Shown: positions 11,051-23,600 of the stretch, in pieces
Layout of the letters: each line of letters begins with the position of its first letter
How positions within the stretch are numbered: the first letter of the stretch is position 1
Source of the DNA: Galaxea fascicularis
Taxonomy: Eukaryota > Cnidaria > Anthozoa > Scleractinia > Euphylliidae
Direction of reading: 5' to 3'
Assembly (NCBI GenBank): GCA_948470475.1
Contig: OX419343.1
Span: forward strand, 9,167,268 to 9,231,267
Length of the DNA: 64,000 nt
Made by a program: the position numbers and the translations under genes
Notes under the pieces: model-generated
What the model saw: only the letters and a program-made list of their open reading frames with translations
The model's database searches: none
Told to the model about the DNA's origin: nothing

Positions 11051-12481
11051 ATGTCCAAGGCAATGCCTTCCTTAACCTTTTTTCTTGCTGGGTCTGTGGC
11101 CCTCTGCTGTATTTTTTGTGGCCGCTGCAATGCCTTCTCTGAAGAAACAACATTCAAGCTTGAAAATGAAGGTGCAGCCTCTAACAGAGAGCAATTGAAT
11201 TACTGGAGTGAAGAACAAGATGGAACTGACCCTAACATGAAACAGCACGGGAGGTGAGGGATGTAGCAGAACTAGTAAATGAGTATGATGCCCTAACGCA
11301 AGAACATCATGAAGGTAAAAACACAAGTAAGGCAAAAGGAATTTTTCCCTTTGGTCTCGCAAAGATGGAAAACGATGATAACTATGATAACCCCGCCAAA
11401 TCGAGATTCGTTCATCCAAAACATTGACTGATTCAAGTTACCAAACTTCGTAAGAATATTCGGCGTGAGTAGGGTCAACCAGCCAAGTTTCATAATATCT
11501 TTGTGATCCCTTTTCTCTGTGAATTTTGTGTTTTTCAGTATAGACATTTTTAACTCAATCAAATTCTCTTATCTTTTGCTACTTTTTGCGTGGCACTTGA
11601 ACTATTAAAACGGTTACATGAGAATGAAAATAGGATGTTTAGCAGCAAAGGGAAGACCGCAGTAAAATGTAGGTGAAGACCATTAAAGCCACTGAATATC
11701 AGTTGAGCAGACATACGTTTTCAATGTCTTTTTTTCTTTAAATTTTCTCTTTCATACTTACGCCCACAGAAACCGCGCCAGAAATTTCCAGCTTCGGTGC
11801 TCTCTTCCTTCAATTACAAGGTCAACATATTTAGAGTTAAGTGTATGTATTCCAATAGATTGATGGAAAAGCAACTTTACTAACAAAATACGCCAATGAC
11901 CCCTTGAAATTAACTCTCGTCCTAAGAAAAGGAAGAAAAAAACATAACCCTCAGATTAAAATTAAAACTTCAATTTAGGGTAGACTTTCACTTCAAGCAA
12001 AATGTTTGTTTTGGTCTCCACAATGACTTTCTGATCTCGGAAAGGGTCACGTCTGACTTGTTTAAAGTGTTGAATTGTAATCATTCAACAGGACAATACA
12101 ATCTGGAAAGACAAGACCCCAGTCAGTCTCGACGCCGTCGACGTTCTCCCAGGCACCGTCATGGGGGATGGACATGCATCAAGACGACGTCGACGACGGC
12201 ACCACAGTGGACACAAGACATGCAATGGAATACAATACGACCTAACCCACCTGATTTGCTGTGATTTTAACATTGTATTGAGACATGGGGATGATTCAGA
12301 ATGCTGCGGTGGTGAATCATACGACCCTGACGACTGGCTGTGCTGCGAGAAAAATTTGCGAAGAAAATATCGAGACACATTTCGCTGTTGCCGAGATGAG
12401 TCTTATGATTCCAGTATTAAGAGTTGCTGCTGGAGGAGTGGCGAAATACGACGCATAGAGGATTGGAGATTTTGGTGCTAA
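11051..12481 (+). CDS. Small secreted galaxin-like protein with acidic N-terminus (multi-exon, 5' structure unresolved)
   Basis: Exon 1 starts at ATG 11051 and encodes a signal peptide ending near FCGRCNAFS, followed by an acidic stretch (SEETTFKLENEG, EEQDGTDPN). A GAG/GTGAGG donor lies at 11253/11254 and a second, AAG/GTAAAA, at 11314/11315. The last exon starts after CAG at 12091 and runs to TAA at 12481 (129 residues). It has an arginine cluster (SRRRRRR), likely a proprotein cleavage site, then cysteine-pair repeats: LICC, ECCGGESYDP, WLCCEK, RCCRDESYD, SCCW. This layout matches the galaxin-like proteins of corals, which couple an acidic domain to galaxin repeats and are linked to calcification. 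Neither donor joins the last exon in phase, so a middle exon is missing from the model or a frameshift is present. An AATAAA signal lies at 12914. Confidence 0.68.
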
Positions 12482-13262
12482 GGCTTGGTGATATATGTCA
12501 TGGCAACGAATTTGGGTATCCAACGGGGTTGTTAAAGAAGTGACTAGTTGATAAACGTAATTTCTCCGCATTACAAACAGCAGTGAAGTTAAAATCCGTG
12601 CTCGGAAACCTTTGATTACTTTGAACTGTTTCACGCTCATATGTTTGTCTGGCTTAGATGCTTTTTCAGTGGTCGCCGATTTTCCTGTCTTCCAATTTTC
12701 CTAGCTATTTGCACTTCAGAAACTGATAACTAGCCTTAAGAAGAAAAATGACTGCAACTATCTCTGCGAAAACTGAAATGAAGCATTTAGCATTTATTTG
12801 TAGTAAATGCATTTGTAGGGGATGACCTCTCTTGGTGAAAAGAATTCAAAAATAGCATCGTGGCTGTATTGACTGAGAACTAATTGTAATGAAACATACC
12901 TTATTATTAACGTAATAAAGGCTGATTTGAGAAGCTTCAACTTTTCGTCCGTGTCATGAAACCTCAATGGGTCGCAATGTTAACCCGCCCTACTGCATTG
13001 TCTCTACAATAGATGACGTTTTTTCACACGTAGTAAATATGGAAACTATTAAAGGGGCTATGTCAGGGGGTGTGACTGTGCACTGAGTTCCTCTCATCTG
13101 TCATCACGTATCCGCCAAAGCCCGCGCGACTTTGAGACGGATTGTACTCATTTCAAACAAAATCGTTGCTTTGCGAAGCAGATACAAATCCTTAATTGCC
13201 TTGATAGTTTTTTTTACTGTTCTTCCCATGTCCAACGAGGAAGCTTCTTCAAATAAGGATTC
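12482..13262. other. 3' region of the galaxin-like gene, otherwise no gene
   Basis: Probable 3' untranslated region up to the AATAAA at 12914-12919, then non-coding sequence with no repeat structure recognised. Confidence 0.4.
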
Positions 13263-13265
13263 TTA

Positions 13266-13640
13266 GGCCCAGGTCAAACGCCGTACTTCACATGAGTCGA
13301 CTGACTTAATTACAGTTTAGGTCGACCCAAATTAGTTAAGTTCGCCTGTTGAAAAAAACGTCGAACTTAAATTCTGCCGAACTCAACTGGATCATGAAAA
13401 TAAACGGATTGAGGCTGACTTATACATTGATATACATTAACATGATTATACATTTGGTTCGGCTCGTGTGAAGATCGGCGTTTGACCCAAACTCTATCTT
13501 CAGCCGTTCTTCCCACCTGGCCGGCCGAGAAGAACGCCAAATGAAATCAGTCCAACCTAACTAGAAAAACGCATACTCCTCATGAACTTAATGACTGAGT
13601 TTAGTTCGGTTCATGTGATGTACGGTGTTTGACCTGGGCT
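13266..13640. mobile_element. MITE with GCCCAGGTCAAAC termini and TTA duplications
   Basis: The left end carries GCCCAGGTCAAACGCCGTAC and the right end, read in reverse, AGCCCAGGTCAAACACCGTAC, extending imperfectly to about 50 bp with CACATGA and TTAAGTT blocks. The trinucleotide TTA flanks both ends (13263-13265 and 13641-13643). Three-base TWA duplications are typical of PIF/Harbinger elements. At 375 bp with no open frame it is a non-autonomous copy. Confidence 0.7.
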
Positions 13641-14380
13641 TTAGCGGCAAAAACATCATCATCCAGTTACACAGCAACATCCAACAAACAAACAAAAACA
13701 GGAAGTATATTTAAGTACGACGGCTCTTTGGGCGAAGATCTCAAGCTTATTCAATGAAGCGTGGCATTTTCTTGACAACTATCTGTCAGATTTTGAGACA
13801 TGCGCATACACTTAATCGACATTTTTTCCCTCGAGTTTGAGCTTCTGCATTCAATAAAACTTTAAAAGGCTTTTAAGAAACAACACCGCTACCGATAAAA
13901 GATCATAAGTTTCTTATTGGGAAATTAGTGTCCAGTTTCCCTGGTGTAGCTTATGGCCCCCTTTTCTATCGTGATTTAGAAATGGCCAAAACTGAAGCTC
14001 TTAAGCTAAGAAGAGGCAATTATGATTCAACCATGGTCCTTTCTGATGACATGAAATCAGAATTAAAATGGTGGGTGGATAATCTGGAAACAGCTAGTTC
14101 CCCAATTTCTAATGGCAATCCTGATACAGTGATTGATACCGCGATGCCTCTCTTATTAGCTGGGGGGCTGTTTGTAATGCAGCTACAGCACAGGGTAGTT
14201 TTACACCATTCAATGTTCACAATGCTGGAGGGAATATTAATGCGCTTGAACTTTTAGCAATTAAATACGGTCTCCAATCCTTTGCTTCAATCATCAAGAA
14301 TAGGTATATCTTAGTGCGGTGTGATAACATAACAGGAGCATCTTCCGAATTGGGCAACACAACCTTACTATTCCAAAGTC

Positions 14381-15476
14381 ATGGAAATGTTGGTCAGTCT
14401 ACCACTAGTTCATCGAGGTCGACCACAGTTACTTCTGCTTCCACACGATCCTCATCGTCAGCATCCAATGTTTCCAATTAAGGCTTCAACGGCTGGCATG
14501 CAGATTATCCGGAAATCCCTTGAGAGCAAAAGCATTTCAGGACACTCTTATCCTCGCATCTTGGCGTCAGGAACACAGAAGCAGTATCAAACCTATATTA
14601 ACAGGTGGCTTATCTACTGTTGTGAAAGGGAAGTTGATTCACTTCATCCCTCTGTAGCAGATGTTATTCAGTTTTTGACAACATTGTTTGAGAAGGATCT
14701 CAGTTATAACTCACTGAACACTGCTAGGAGTGCACTGTCTACTATTATCACTGTTGATGGTGTGTCCATTGGCTGCCACCCTCTTGTAGTGCGGTTTCTA
14801 AAGGGTGTCTTTAATCTACGACCACCTGTACCAAGATATAAAGAAGTGTGGGATGTATCCATTATGTTGAGATTTTTTAAAACATTGTCACCAGTAGCAT
14901 CATTGAGTTTGAAGAACCTTAGCCTCAAACTGGTTATGCTTCTTAGATCGGTCACTGCTCAGAGAGGACAAACTTTACATCTGTTGGATCGATATTAATC
15001 TTATGTCTACATTTGACTCAAGCATTGTGTTTACATTTAATAAGGCCGTCAAGCAATCTAATCCGAGGACACAACTTAAACCTCTGGTTGTTAAGGCCTA
15101 TACTCATGATGAATGTTTATGTGTTGTTTCTACCCTGAAAGAGTATTTTCAGAGAACTGAGACTCTTCGTGTTAATGGTTCTCAACTCTTAGTCAGTTTT
15201 CAGAAACCTCACAAAGCTGTATCGCGAGACATCATAAGTAGGTGGATAAGAGCTGTCATGCAAATGTCTGGAATTTTTAATGTAGATGTTTATAAAGCAC
15301 ATAGTACCCGATCAGCATCAGTGTCTGCTGCCCATAGGGCACAGATACCTATTCAAGAGATTCTCAACAAAGCTGGGTGGGCATCTGCTCAAACCTTTGC
15401 CATTTATTATGACAAGAGTGTGGACACTTCAGAGAGTAGTGCTTCTCAGTTTCAGGAAGCTGTTTTGGCGTTGTAA
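14381..15476 (+). pseudogene. DIRS tyrosine recombinase, broken by a frameshift at about 14990
   Basis: The first part (to 14998) has the N-terminal core-binding region (QYQTYINRWLIYC, SYNSLNTARSALSTI) and reaches the first catalytic arginine in TAQRGQTLHLLD. The second part (15003-15476) continues one base out of frame, with the H-x-x-R box in KAHSTRSAS, the conserved W in KAGWASAQTF and the nucleophile region FAIYYDK. All catalytic positions can still be seen, so decay is modest. In the intact element this enzyme circularises and integrates the DNA copy in place of a DDE integrase. Confidence 0.8.
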
Positions 15477-15647
15477 TGATTGATTTTGTGAACTTTGTAA
15501 TAAACGGGTTGAACTCTATCTACTGAGTTCATCAATTACTTGCCATTTGGCACATATTTTTGGTTCCCTGATGTGCCAACTTCGGCTCATGGAAGTCTCA
15601 TGGAATCTCTAGTCACGTGACAGTGAGGTAGAATTTAAAATTGAACT

Positions 15648-15893
15648 ACACTTACCTGGAAGTGGAAGTTCGATGATAATTCTACCGATCTGTCAGATGG
15701 CCGTGAGATTCATGCCCTTCCCTCCCTTCCCGGAGGGGAAGTCAAAACTGCATTGAGGTTTTAGGATTTAGGCAGTTGGCACATCAGGCGTTGGAGGGTG
15801 ATCGGTACATGCGCAGCGCATATCTCATGTAATCTCACAGCCACCTGACAGATCGGTAGAATTATCATCGAACTTCCACTTCCAGGTAAGTGT
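15648..15893. repeat. Inverted repeat, two 63-bp arms
   Basis: Arm 15648-15710 (ACACTTACCTGGAAGTGGAA onward) is repeated in reverse at 15831-15893 with only a few differences, such as ATGGCC against GTGGCT. The spacer is 120 bp. It lies directly 3' of the DIRS recombinase and may be part of that element's inverted terminal and internal complementary regions, which DIRS elements use for circular replication. Confidence 0.75.
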
Positions 15894-15910
15894 CGTTCAC
15901 TTTTAAAGTA

Positions 15911-16413
15911 TGGTTCCTCAGGTGCAATTTGCAAGGCATTCTATCAACCCCATAAAATTATCCTCATTCGTAAATATCTCACTTTTGATGCAGCCCAGCT
16001 TTTTGTTCCCGCGATCACTTTGGCCATACTCTCTGCTCCTTTCCCACACAACCTACAGGTGATGTCATTTGCAGGGGTGGTACCGGTCTTATGACAGGAG
16101 TATACCTTGGTTGATAACATCTGCTCATATAGCTCCATCATACCCGCGATCGTATGAGTCGGCGCGCGTTGCCAGGTCGTCATCCACGCGAAACATTCTA
16201 GTCTACTCAAGTCTTCATCATCCCATCTAGAGGTTAAAAGCTTTCTTTGCCACCTGTCTCCTCGGTTTTTTTTCGGCGTACTGACCCCTAACTCTCTGGT
16301 TTAGCTTATCCTTGATCTTCTCCTTCGGCACTTCTTTACCTTCCTCATCATACAACTTCGGGTTGGGGTACAACAGATTCAGAGAGACACCCAGCTCTTC
16401 AGCAAATTTTATT
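15911..16413 (-). pseudogene. C-terminal fragment of a LINE-type ORF
   Basis: Minus-strand reading gives AEELGVSLNLLYPNPKLYD, then a lysine/arginine-rich part, a break, and LECFAWMTTWQRAPTHTIAG. A zinc-binding box follows, C-R-L-C-G-K-G-A-E-S-M-A; the usual following H and C are changed to K and G. This pattern occurs at the C-terminus of reverse transcriptase ORFs of cnidarian retroelements, from my memory of such proteins. Stops and lost zinc ligands mark it as dead. Confidence 0.5.
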
Positions 16414-17429
16414 ATTATTATTAGATTAACACGTGATTCAAATCAAGTGTTATCTATCAGATGAACAGTCACGAATAAACCAAAACTTAAATTGTAATTT
16501 GGACTGAAATACTAAGAAAAAATTCCGTAAAAACTTAACCAAAACCGCGAAGGTTAAGATTTCCCCTCGTGTTGTGGCTCTGAAGAGCGACACCCCTGTC
16601 AATTCGCACCGGAGGCGCTCGAGCGGTCAGCCGATGGCGGTCCAATACACTGATTCATTCAAACTCCTGGCTACGGGCCTGTTAATCTATGAAGGATGCT
16701 TTTTATCAAAGACGCTGAACTCTCAATCTGACTCAATTGGTCCGAAACTATTTACTTTATATTTACTTCTGTTGTCTTGGTTATTTTCGTTTCTCTTTTC
16801 CTCATTACTCTGTGAATCCAATCCACCGTGTGGAATAATTTTTCATAGTTTTGACTGCTTAATGGCGTTTTTTAGCGTCGAAACGTCGTCTCAAACGTTT
16901 TATAGTATTAAAGTCTTACGAATCTTAAGGATCAAAATGCTTTTTTCCAAATCACCTCTTATACTCAAATGGTAAAACAAAATTACGGTTTGCATGACAT
17001 TTTGAAACAAAAGAAATCCAGATTTGAAGAATCATGGGCCACGGAAATATTTCCATAAATAAAAAAATTGATAAATCGGTCGGTATTTATGTTTCTTTTC
17101 TTTCCTTTAGTTATAGCACTTCTTATAATCTCTGTACCCTGACCAATGTCATATAAGCCTCTGGCGTTGGCCTCTCATTGTAATTCCGCGTTAGTGCTAA
17201 ATAAAAAGTGAGTAAACTTGTAGATACAAGAAGCCAATCAGGAAAGAGTATTTTTAAGTCACGCTTGCACGTGCACATTTTTATGGCGCTTTGTTTAAAA
17301 TTTATTCAGTTTGAGAAGCAACTTGAAGCAAGCACATGTTCTGAATGTTGGATGCCGGACATAAATCGACAGCCAAATGGCGATTCATATTTGTAACAAT
17401 TCGCTTTCTTCAAGAGATTCTGAAGGAGC
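16414..17429. other. No gene recognised
   Basis: AT-rich with short ATT runs at 16410-16425. No coding or repeat structure could be supported. The right end leads into the putative 5' untranslated exon of the multi-exon gene. Confidence 0.4.
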
Positions 17430-17661
17430 TAAGAAAATGGAAGACGTCTGGTTTGTGAACTCAGCTTAATCCGAACTCAATTCCAACGCCGTGAAAGAAG
17501 GTCAGTTCCTCAGTTTCGAATTTCGTAGATATGGCCCGGAACATTTGCTTTTTCTTTGCTAAATCCATGTAATTTTACAACCTATTAACTACATACTGAC
17601 GTTTAGATTCTGTTTATCGCAGAATTGTCTGTGGAAACGAAAGGATTCTGAAACTGAGAAG

Positions 17662-20600
17662 ATGAGTTCGCATGCACGAGTCAGCGTAACGTTTTTTGGA
17701 AACACCGAATTTTCATGGGACAGTGCACACGCTGAGGAAATCACGGTAAAACCTTTAATTATGTTTTAAATAGAATTTGCTATCAAAAACGATTTACGAC
17801 TGCCTTGCTAGGGTATCAGGAATAAAGTTGACTCTGTCTTCAGGTTTTTGTTCCATATGTGCTTTGCGTTTTCCAGCGCGCATGGGTTTCTGCCACTTCC
17901 GCGGTTAGCAATTATGAAAACGTTGCACGTTACTCACTGTTTTCTGCATGTTTTTACGAGCTTTTCATCGGAGTCTGCTTTCTCAGTTTATGTGTCCACC
18001 TCTCAAATAAGAAGGCCGAACAAAGCGAACAAAACGAAGTAAGATAGCAGTTCAATAGATTTCAAACCGATAGTTAATCAGTACAAGGATGGTCTGCAAA
18101 CGAAATGTTTGTAATTGAAATAATACTTTTCGCTTTAATTTGTTGAGTAAGATTAGGAGCAACTACAGAATACAGGGCCACTTTGGTCCACCTCATTTAC
18201 ATGTGTCGGAGGCTTTTGTAGAACGAAGCATATCACAATGGGCACCATTGTTATTCAATAGTATGTAAATAAGTGGCCCTGCATGTATTCTGTAGGTTAG
18301 CTTAAGATTATTTAATGCAATTATTGTTTTCAAAACTAACACAGGTGAAAATTTATTCTTCAGTGTGCTATGATCGTGGAAAACACCATAGGAGTAAAAA
18401 TAGTATTATAAAACTTAAAAAAATGCAATTCAACATAGGTTACTTCGGAAATTTATTACTTTAATTTCTTTCACGGTTTACTCTTCCCTATTTTTGTCTG
18501 CCTAGTGTTTTTGCAAAGTTTTGGTTTATTTTATGTATTTCCTTCGGATGTTATACCCTGTCCTTGTTCATAAAACCACAGGAATTGAAACACTCAAGGT
18601 TAATAAGCTGTCAGTCTCGTATTTCTTACATGGAAATTTGTTTTACTTCTGCAAACCTAAATTTCATTGTAGTTTTTAAAACTTTAGTAGTCAGACGTAG
18701 GAATCTTTTTATTTAAAAAAGACGGTACGCTGATAGTTTCAGGACCAAAAACAATTAACAGACTCGTTGCTATTTTCATGGTTTTTTTTATGGTCATCAC
18801 TGTCTTTGCTCATTTGTAACATTGATGACTCTTACCTTTCGGAAATTCTTATTACAAATTCGGCAGATCTTCTTGATTTCCAGCCCCTTTACATTTGGCG
18901 TCCGTAATTTGTAAAGTGGATTTGTTTACGCCTTGCGATTTTATTCACAGGTTGCCTTGGATTCCTAAATTCTGTTTGTCGACACTAAAATTCCACTGCT
19001 CAAGGCCAAATAAGCCACATGTCCCCCAGCAGTCCAGCCGTTCCAGTCACAAGACCTCTACTCCGTGTCGCGATGAGATCACTATCGCATACCAAGTGCT
19101 CTTGTTTAATTGCCAGCTCCACCCAGCCCAGTTAACAGCTTCATATCAGATCAGTCCAGTTACAGCTTCCTCATGGTCGACTTTAATTTGTGGTCAGTAA
19201 GATTCCTTGTGGGTTGGGATAAGGGGGTATATAGAGCTCTGGATGAACCTTACAAAGCACACTATCCACACACTTTCGGCCAGAAGTCCCCGGACTTCTT
19301 ATTCGGCTTAATGTAATTGTAGTTAGCTTAGCTAGCGGGTCCCATGGGCTGGTTGGCTCCTCCCCTTAGGATCCGTAATTAATGGGTTCCTTTGCAGGTT
19401 ATTCGACTGCCAATTCGAGTTAATTCGGCTTTTTTTCGGTTCAGGTTCGGTCACACTAAGTGTTTTTTTCCGACTACCTTCGGCTTCTTCCAACTCATTC
19501 TTGGATCTGCTTCTCGTCGTCATCGCCAAAGATCATGGAAGTCTTCACCGGAATCCCCGCTTAGCTGCGCGAAATTGAATTCATCACGCTTCACTTGACA
19601 GTTTACACAGCTCTGTGCAAGTGAAGCTTTTGTGGTAAGGTTCAACCAGACAATTTGCTTACGAACCTAGGACACTAGAGCCAGCAGGCCATTCAAACGG
19701 AAGCAGGGAGACCTGATTTGGCCATCCCTTGCAAGTTGAATGGTTTCTCTGGTTACAGAAAGACAGTTTGTATAGCCTCGCAATTGTGGGTCGCCTTTTT
19801 TTTTTTTTTCAAAATTGACTTATAACGAATGTTGCAAAAAAAAAAAATCAAAAGAAGGAAATCAGTTTTGGCTTCAATTTATCCATTCTGGCTTTCACCT
19901 TTGCGAGGGTAGATCAGTGAATTAAACTTTAGTGACGCACATATTGAGTGATTTGCGATAATACAGTTCTTTTAGGAAAAGAACCAAGTTTAATCGCAGG
20001 TCACTTACAGGGTATCATGGGACAATGCACACACCATAGGTTAGCTCAGATCGTTTACAACCTTTGTAAGCGTACTCAGTCTTCGAGATCACTCTACGGC
20101 GCAGAATTGTCACAAGCATCTATGAAGAGTCAGTTTTAGTTAGCTTCAGAAAGTGACAGATAAATGGGAGGATTTTCTCACTGTGGCAGCGTTGACATTA
20201 AGACGAACGGACAAGTTTTCTTGTTTAAATGTCTGCCTTGTGGGAGGAACGTCTTGTCAGGAAGCCCTGTATTGCACCATGCAGGCGCAGATCGTCTATC
20301 GATGGTCGGTAGGCGTAGGTAGGTAGTCTTCATGACGAAGACAGAAGAGCTCCTCAAGAACGGTACCTTGGTCTTCTAGTGGTTGTTGAGAAACGTTACC
20401 ACCAGTCGTTGGAAGCCCTGCACGCACGCCAAGAGACCTTTTGAGTATCACCACCAACAGAACGCGCGTAACCATACGCGGTAAGTACAGCACGCGAAGA
20501 GGCCGGCCGAAGAAAGAAGATGCTTATGTAGTTAGTATAAGTAGGAGAGGTTACTGCCTGTGCGGCGATGACGAACGAGGTCCAGACCAAAGGTCAAGTA

Positions 20601-23600
20601 ACAGGCATTGCATTGAGAAGTCCAATTCAGTTAATTCCATTGAGTGAACAATGAAAATTGTGGAGATAGTCATGGCGAAATGAACGAATGATTTCTCAAT
20701 TTAAAATGCCTGTTTTAAGTAGAAATGAAGACAGATTAGTGGATATGTAGCGTTAATATAAATAACTGTTTCAATTAACGTTGTCCTTCAAACTACACGG
20801 AATATATTTAACGTCGATTGGAGATGAAAGAGACTACACGTCCTTCTTCATTGGGCTAAGGGTTTTGTTCGGACAACGTTAGTTTAGACAGTTGATATTC
20901 AATAACGTAATTGGCCGGTCAGAAGGCGTGCTCAGGATTCATCTTATCGCCACCTCATCAATGCCGACCACCGCCTATTCCACTACTACAGACCCCTCGA
21001 CAAACCCATAACCCTGCGCCCACGATGGATATGGGGGAGAAAGACAGCGACCCAGCAGCCGAAAAAAAAAGGTACGGCGGATTTACATGGTGCAATTTCT
21101 GCTTAACAATAACTAGATAAGTCGTTAAGACTAGGTCCGAAACCGAAAAAGAAAATCGTGTGATAGGAAGAAATTTGCTCAGTTCAGAAAATCTTGTAAG
21201 CAAATTCTTGATCGTAAATTAAATACGACAGATGTAAACAGAAGTTGCCCCATGTCAATTAGCCCGAGGTACATGTGGACACCAGGTATGTTGAGATTTT
21301 TTTATGTACGTAATTATCGTGTGACGCTCTTAATTTCGAATTCCGAATCCGGTTTTCATTCGGATTTGTTCGGCCTTCAATTCGACATTCGATACGAAGT
21401 CATGCTGAAGGCTTGGTATCGACTACATATCGATAGCAAGTAAATTTCGATTTCTGCGAATTCTTCCGGGATACCCTGGAGTGTTTCATTCGAGGCGTCA
21501 GGTTTTAACGACGTATGAATACTCCTTGGTTTCTCTGGAAGCAAAATTTCTAAGGAGCGCATCCCATCCCATTTAACTTAAGAAAATTGTGAAACTAAAG
21601 GAACAAATGAATAAAGTCTAAAAACTGCAGTGTCGTCTGTGTCTTTGCTCTATAGCTAAGGAAACTGTACTAACCAAAGATGGTTTTATTTCAGGAACGG
21701 TCAAACTTGTAACAGCTATATTGTTTATAATAAAATTTGACAAAAAAAAAAGTTGTCTGTGTGCTTTCATGACGCAGTACCTTCTAAGGTATTGACTAAA
21801 CGACTAACTGGTTATGTTTCAGGAACTTTCATTTCAGGATTTTTTTCGCATCACGCACAGAACAATTTTTCAGCGACTTCACTTGACAGATTCACGTCCA
21901 CGTCGGAAAATGTTACGCTGTAACTGCCTTATGCTTTGACGAACAATAAATCATACAAACACAAAGTTGTCAGTGTGTTGTCTTTGACTAACATAAATTA
22001 TATTTCAGGATTCCGAGGTGCATTGTATTTGCACGTAAAATGTTTCAATTTTTGGACGCGTCCTTTCAAGTGATGTACACGTTTTTTTTTCTGCGACGTT
22101 TCGGCCAAGTACCGTCAAGAGCATCTGAAGAGTATTTTTCCAAGGATTGCGATTGGTGATTTATTAGAAGTACTTTTTTTCGACGATTTTTGGGCGTGTC
22201 ATTGAAGAGATGCGCATGCCTTGCAGACCAGATGTCTTTTTGGCGCGTTCTTGAAGAAACGCGGAAGATTACAGTCGTTGCTGGGGATCATTACTAACAG
22301 AAGTTTACAAGTTCTTGAGGTGAGCGATATGTCTTTATATGGCAAGTTACGTTAACAAAATGATGTTTTAGTTCTCAGCTCCATTCGGACAACCGTTACC
22401 TGACATCATATCCAGTGAAGGGATGACAGAAGCGACCCTAACTGTAAGTATAGCTACATTAATGTCCGACAAAGTTAGCATCATTTGACGAGGTTAACCT
22501 TGTTGTGCGCTCTTTGTCCAGTTCTTACCTAATTGTCCAAAGATGCAAAATGTCATGTTTAAACAAACAAAACGAAGCAAAAAGAAAGGAAAACAAGGAA
22601 TCCACCGACTTAACTGCAAAGAAAATCGAGAAGGAATGGACACCAAATTTTTTCTGGTTAGTACGCTATATGACAATGGTCATAGAAGATACAAATTCTA
22701 CCAGGCTAACTTGACAGGATTCAAACTCGTTTGTGTCACTGGATATTATAGAGAAAAGATATCTGGATGATTTACAGACTGAAAGTGACTTTGACTGGTT
22801 ACTTTCTTTTATTCATTGCTAACACTGGTCTTGTGAAGCTTGCATTTATCTCAACAGAGACTCAACCAAATGTCATCTCAGTGGCCGCTTGTGACTGATG
22901 AGGCGGAGACTTGGATAGGTAAGTGGCCTGAGGTTAGTTCCAAAGGGAGCAATGGAATAGGCTTTATGGGCGTCAAACGTTTGCTATATAAGATGAACAT
23001 AATCTAAGCCACAAATTCTGGGGCAGCAAAAGAGTCTAACAGATCAGTGAGATTTTCTATAATAGAAAAAATGAGTAATCTTATCTCGAGCTGCCAAGAG
23101 GACTGAAAAGGATCCTAACCCATGCATTGTCCACAGGTTATTACGGTGACGTAAAAATTCTTAATTAATCTGATCACAGAAACGGAGGCATAGGGAAACA
23201 AGATATAACCAGCTTTCTGTACAGCATCAGTGAGCACATTTCAAAACATGCTGAGTTTAAATGAGATTCAAATGTACAAAGATTGTTTTGATAGATAGTG
23301 AATGTTCCCTCATTTGTCGGGAAGACAGGTAAGGGTAAAGCTAGACAGTTTCTGCGAGACTGAATTGTAACTATATTTTGTTTGTATCTTTTACTTAGAA
23401 CTTGCTTTCTTTTTTATGCATTTAGATGTGTAGAACATTCTACCGGATGCCATTGCAGCCAAGTTCTATCATAGAGATTTACCAGGAGCAGCAGCTTACA
23501 AGGTTTGTATATTCTAGCGAAACGGAGTCAATTTTACGGGATTCGAACACAAGAAAGTAAACTTTCGCTGAATCATGAAGATACTCTTACCAAAGAAGCA

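Larger units (their letters stand above)
13886..15893 (+). mobile_element. DIRS-type tyrosine-recombinase retrotransposon, truncated and frameshifted
   Basis: In order, the segment carries the end of a DIRS reverse transcriptase/RNase H region (SSFPGVAYGPLFYRDLEMAK, then LKWWVDNL), a tyrosine recombinase in two frames, and a 63-bp inverted repeat pair at the right (15648-15893). The RNase H core D-A-S-x-x-x-W-G-A is in another frame from the upstream part: an extra GC at about 14140 breaks it. The 5' half (gag, most of the RT) is absent. Frameshifts mean this copy is dead. Assigning the 3' inverted repeats to the element is inference from their position. Confidence 0.75.

Noticed and set aside
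19332..19523. Small basic frame starting MTTRSRSKNELEE on the minus strand
   Set aside because: Low-complexity charged peptide with no downstream exons found; insufficient support.
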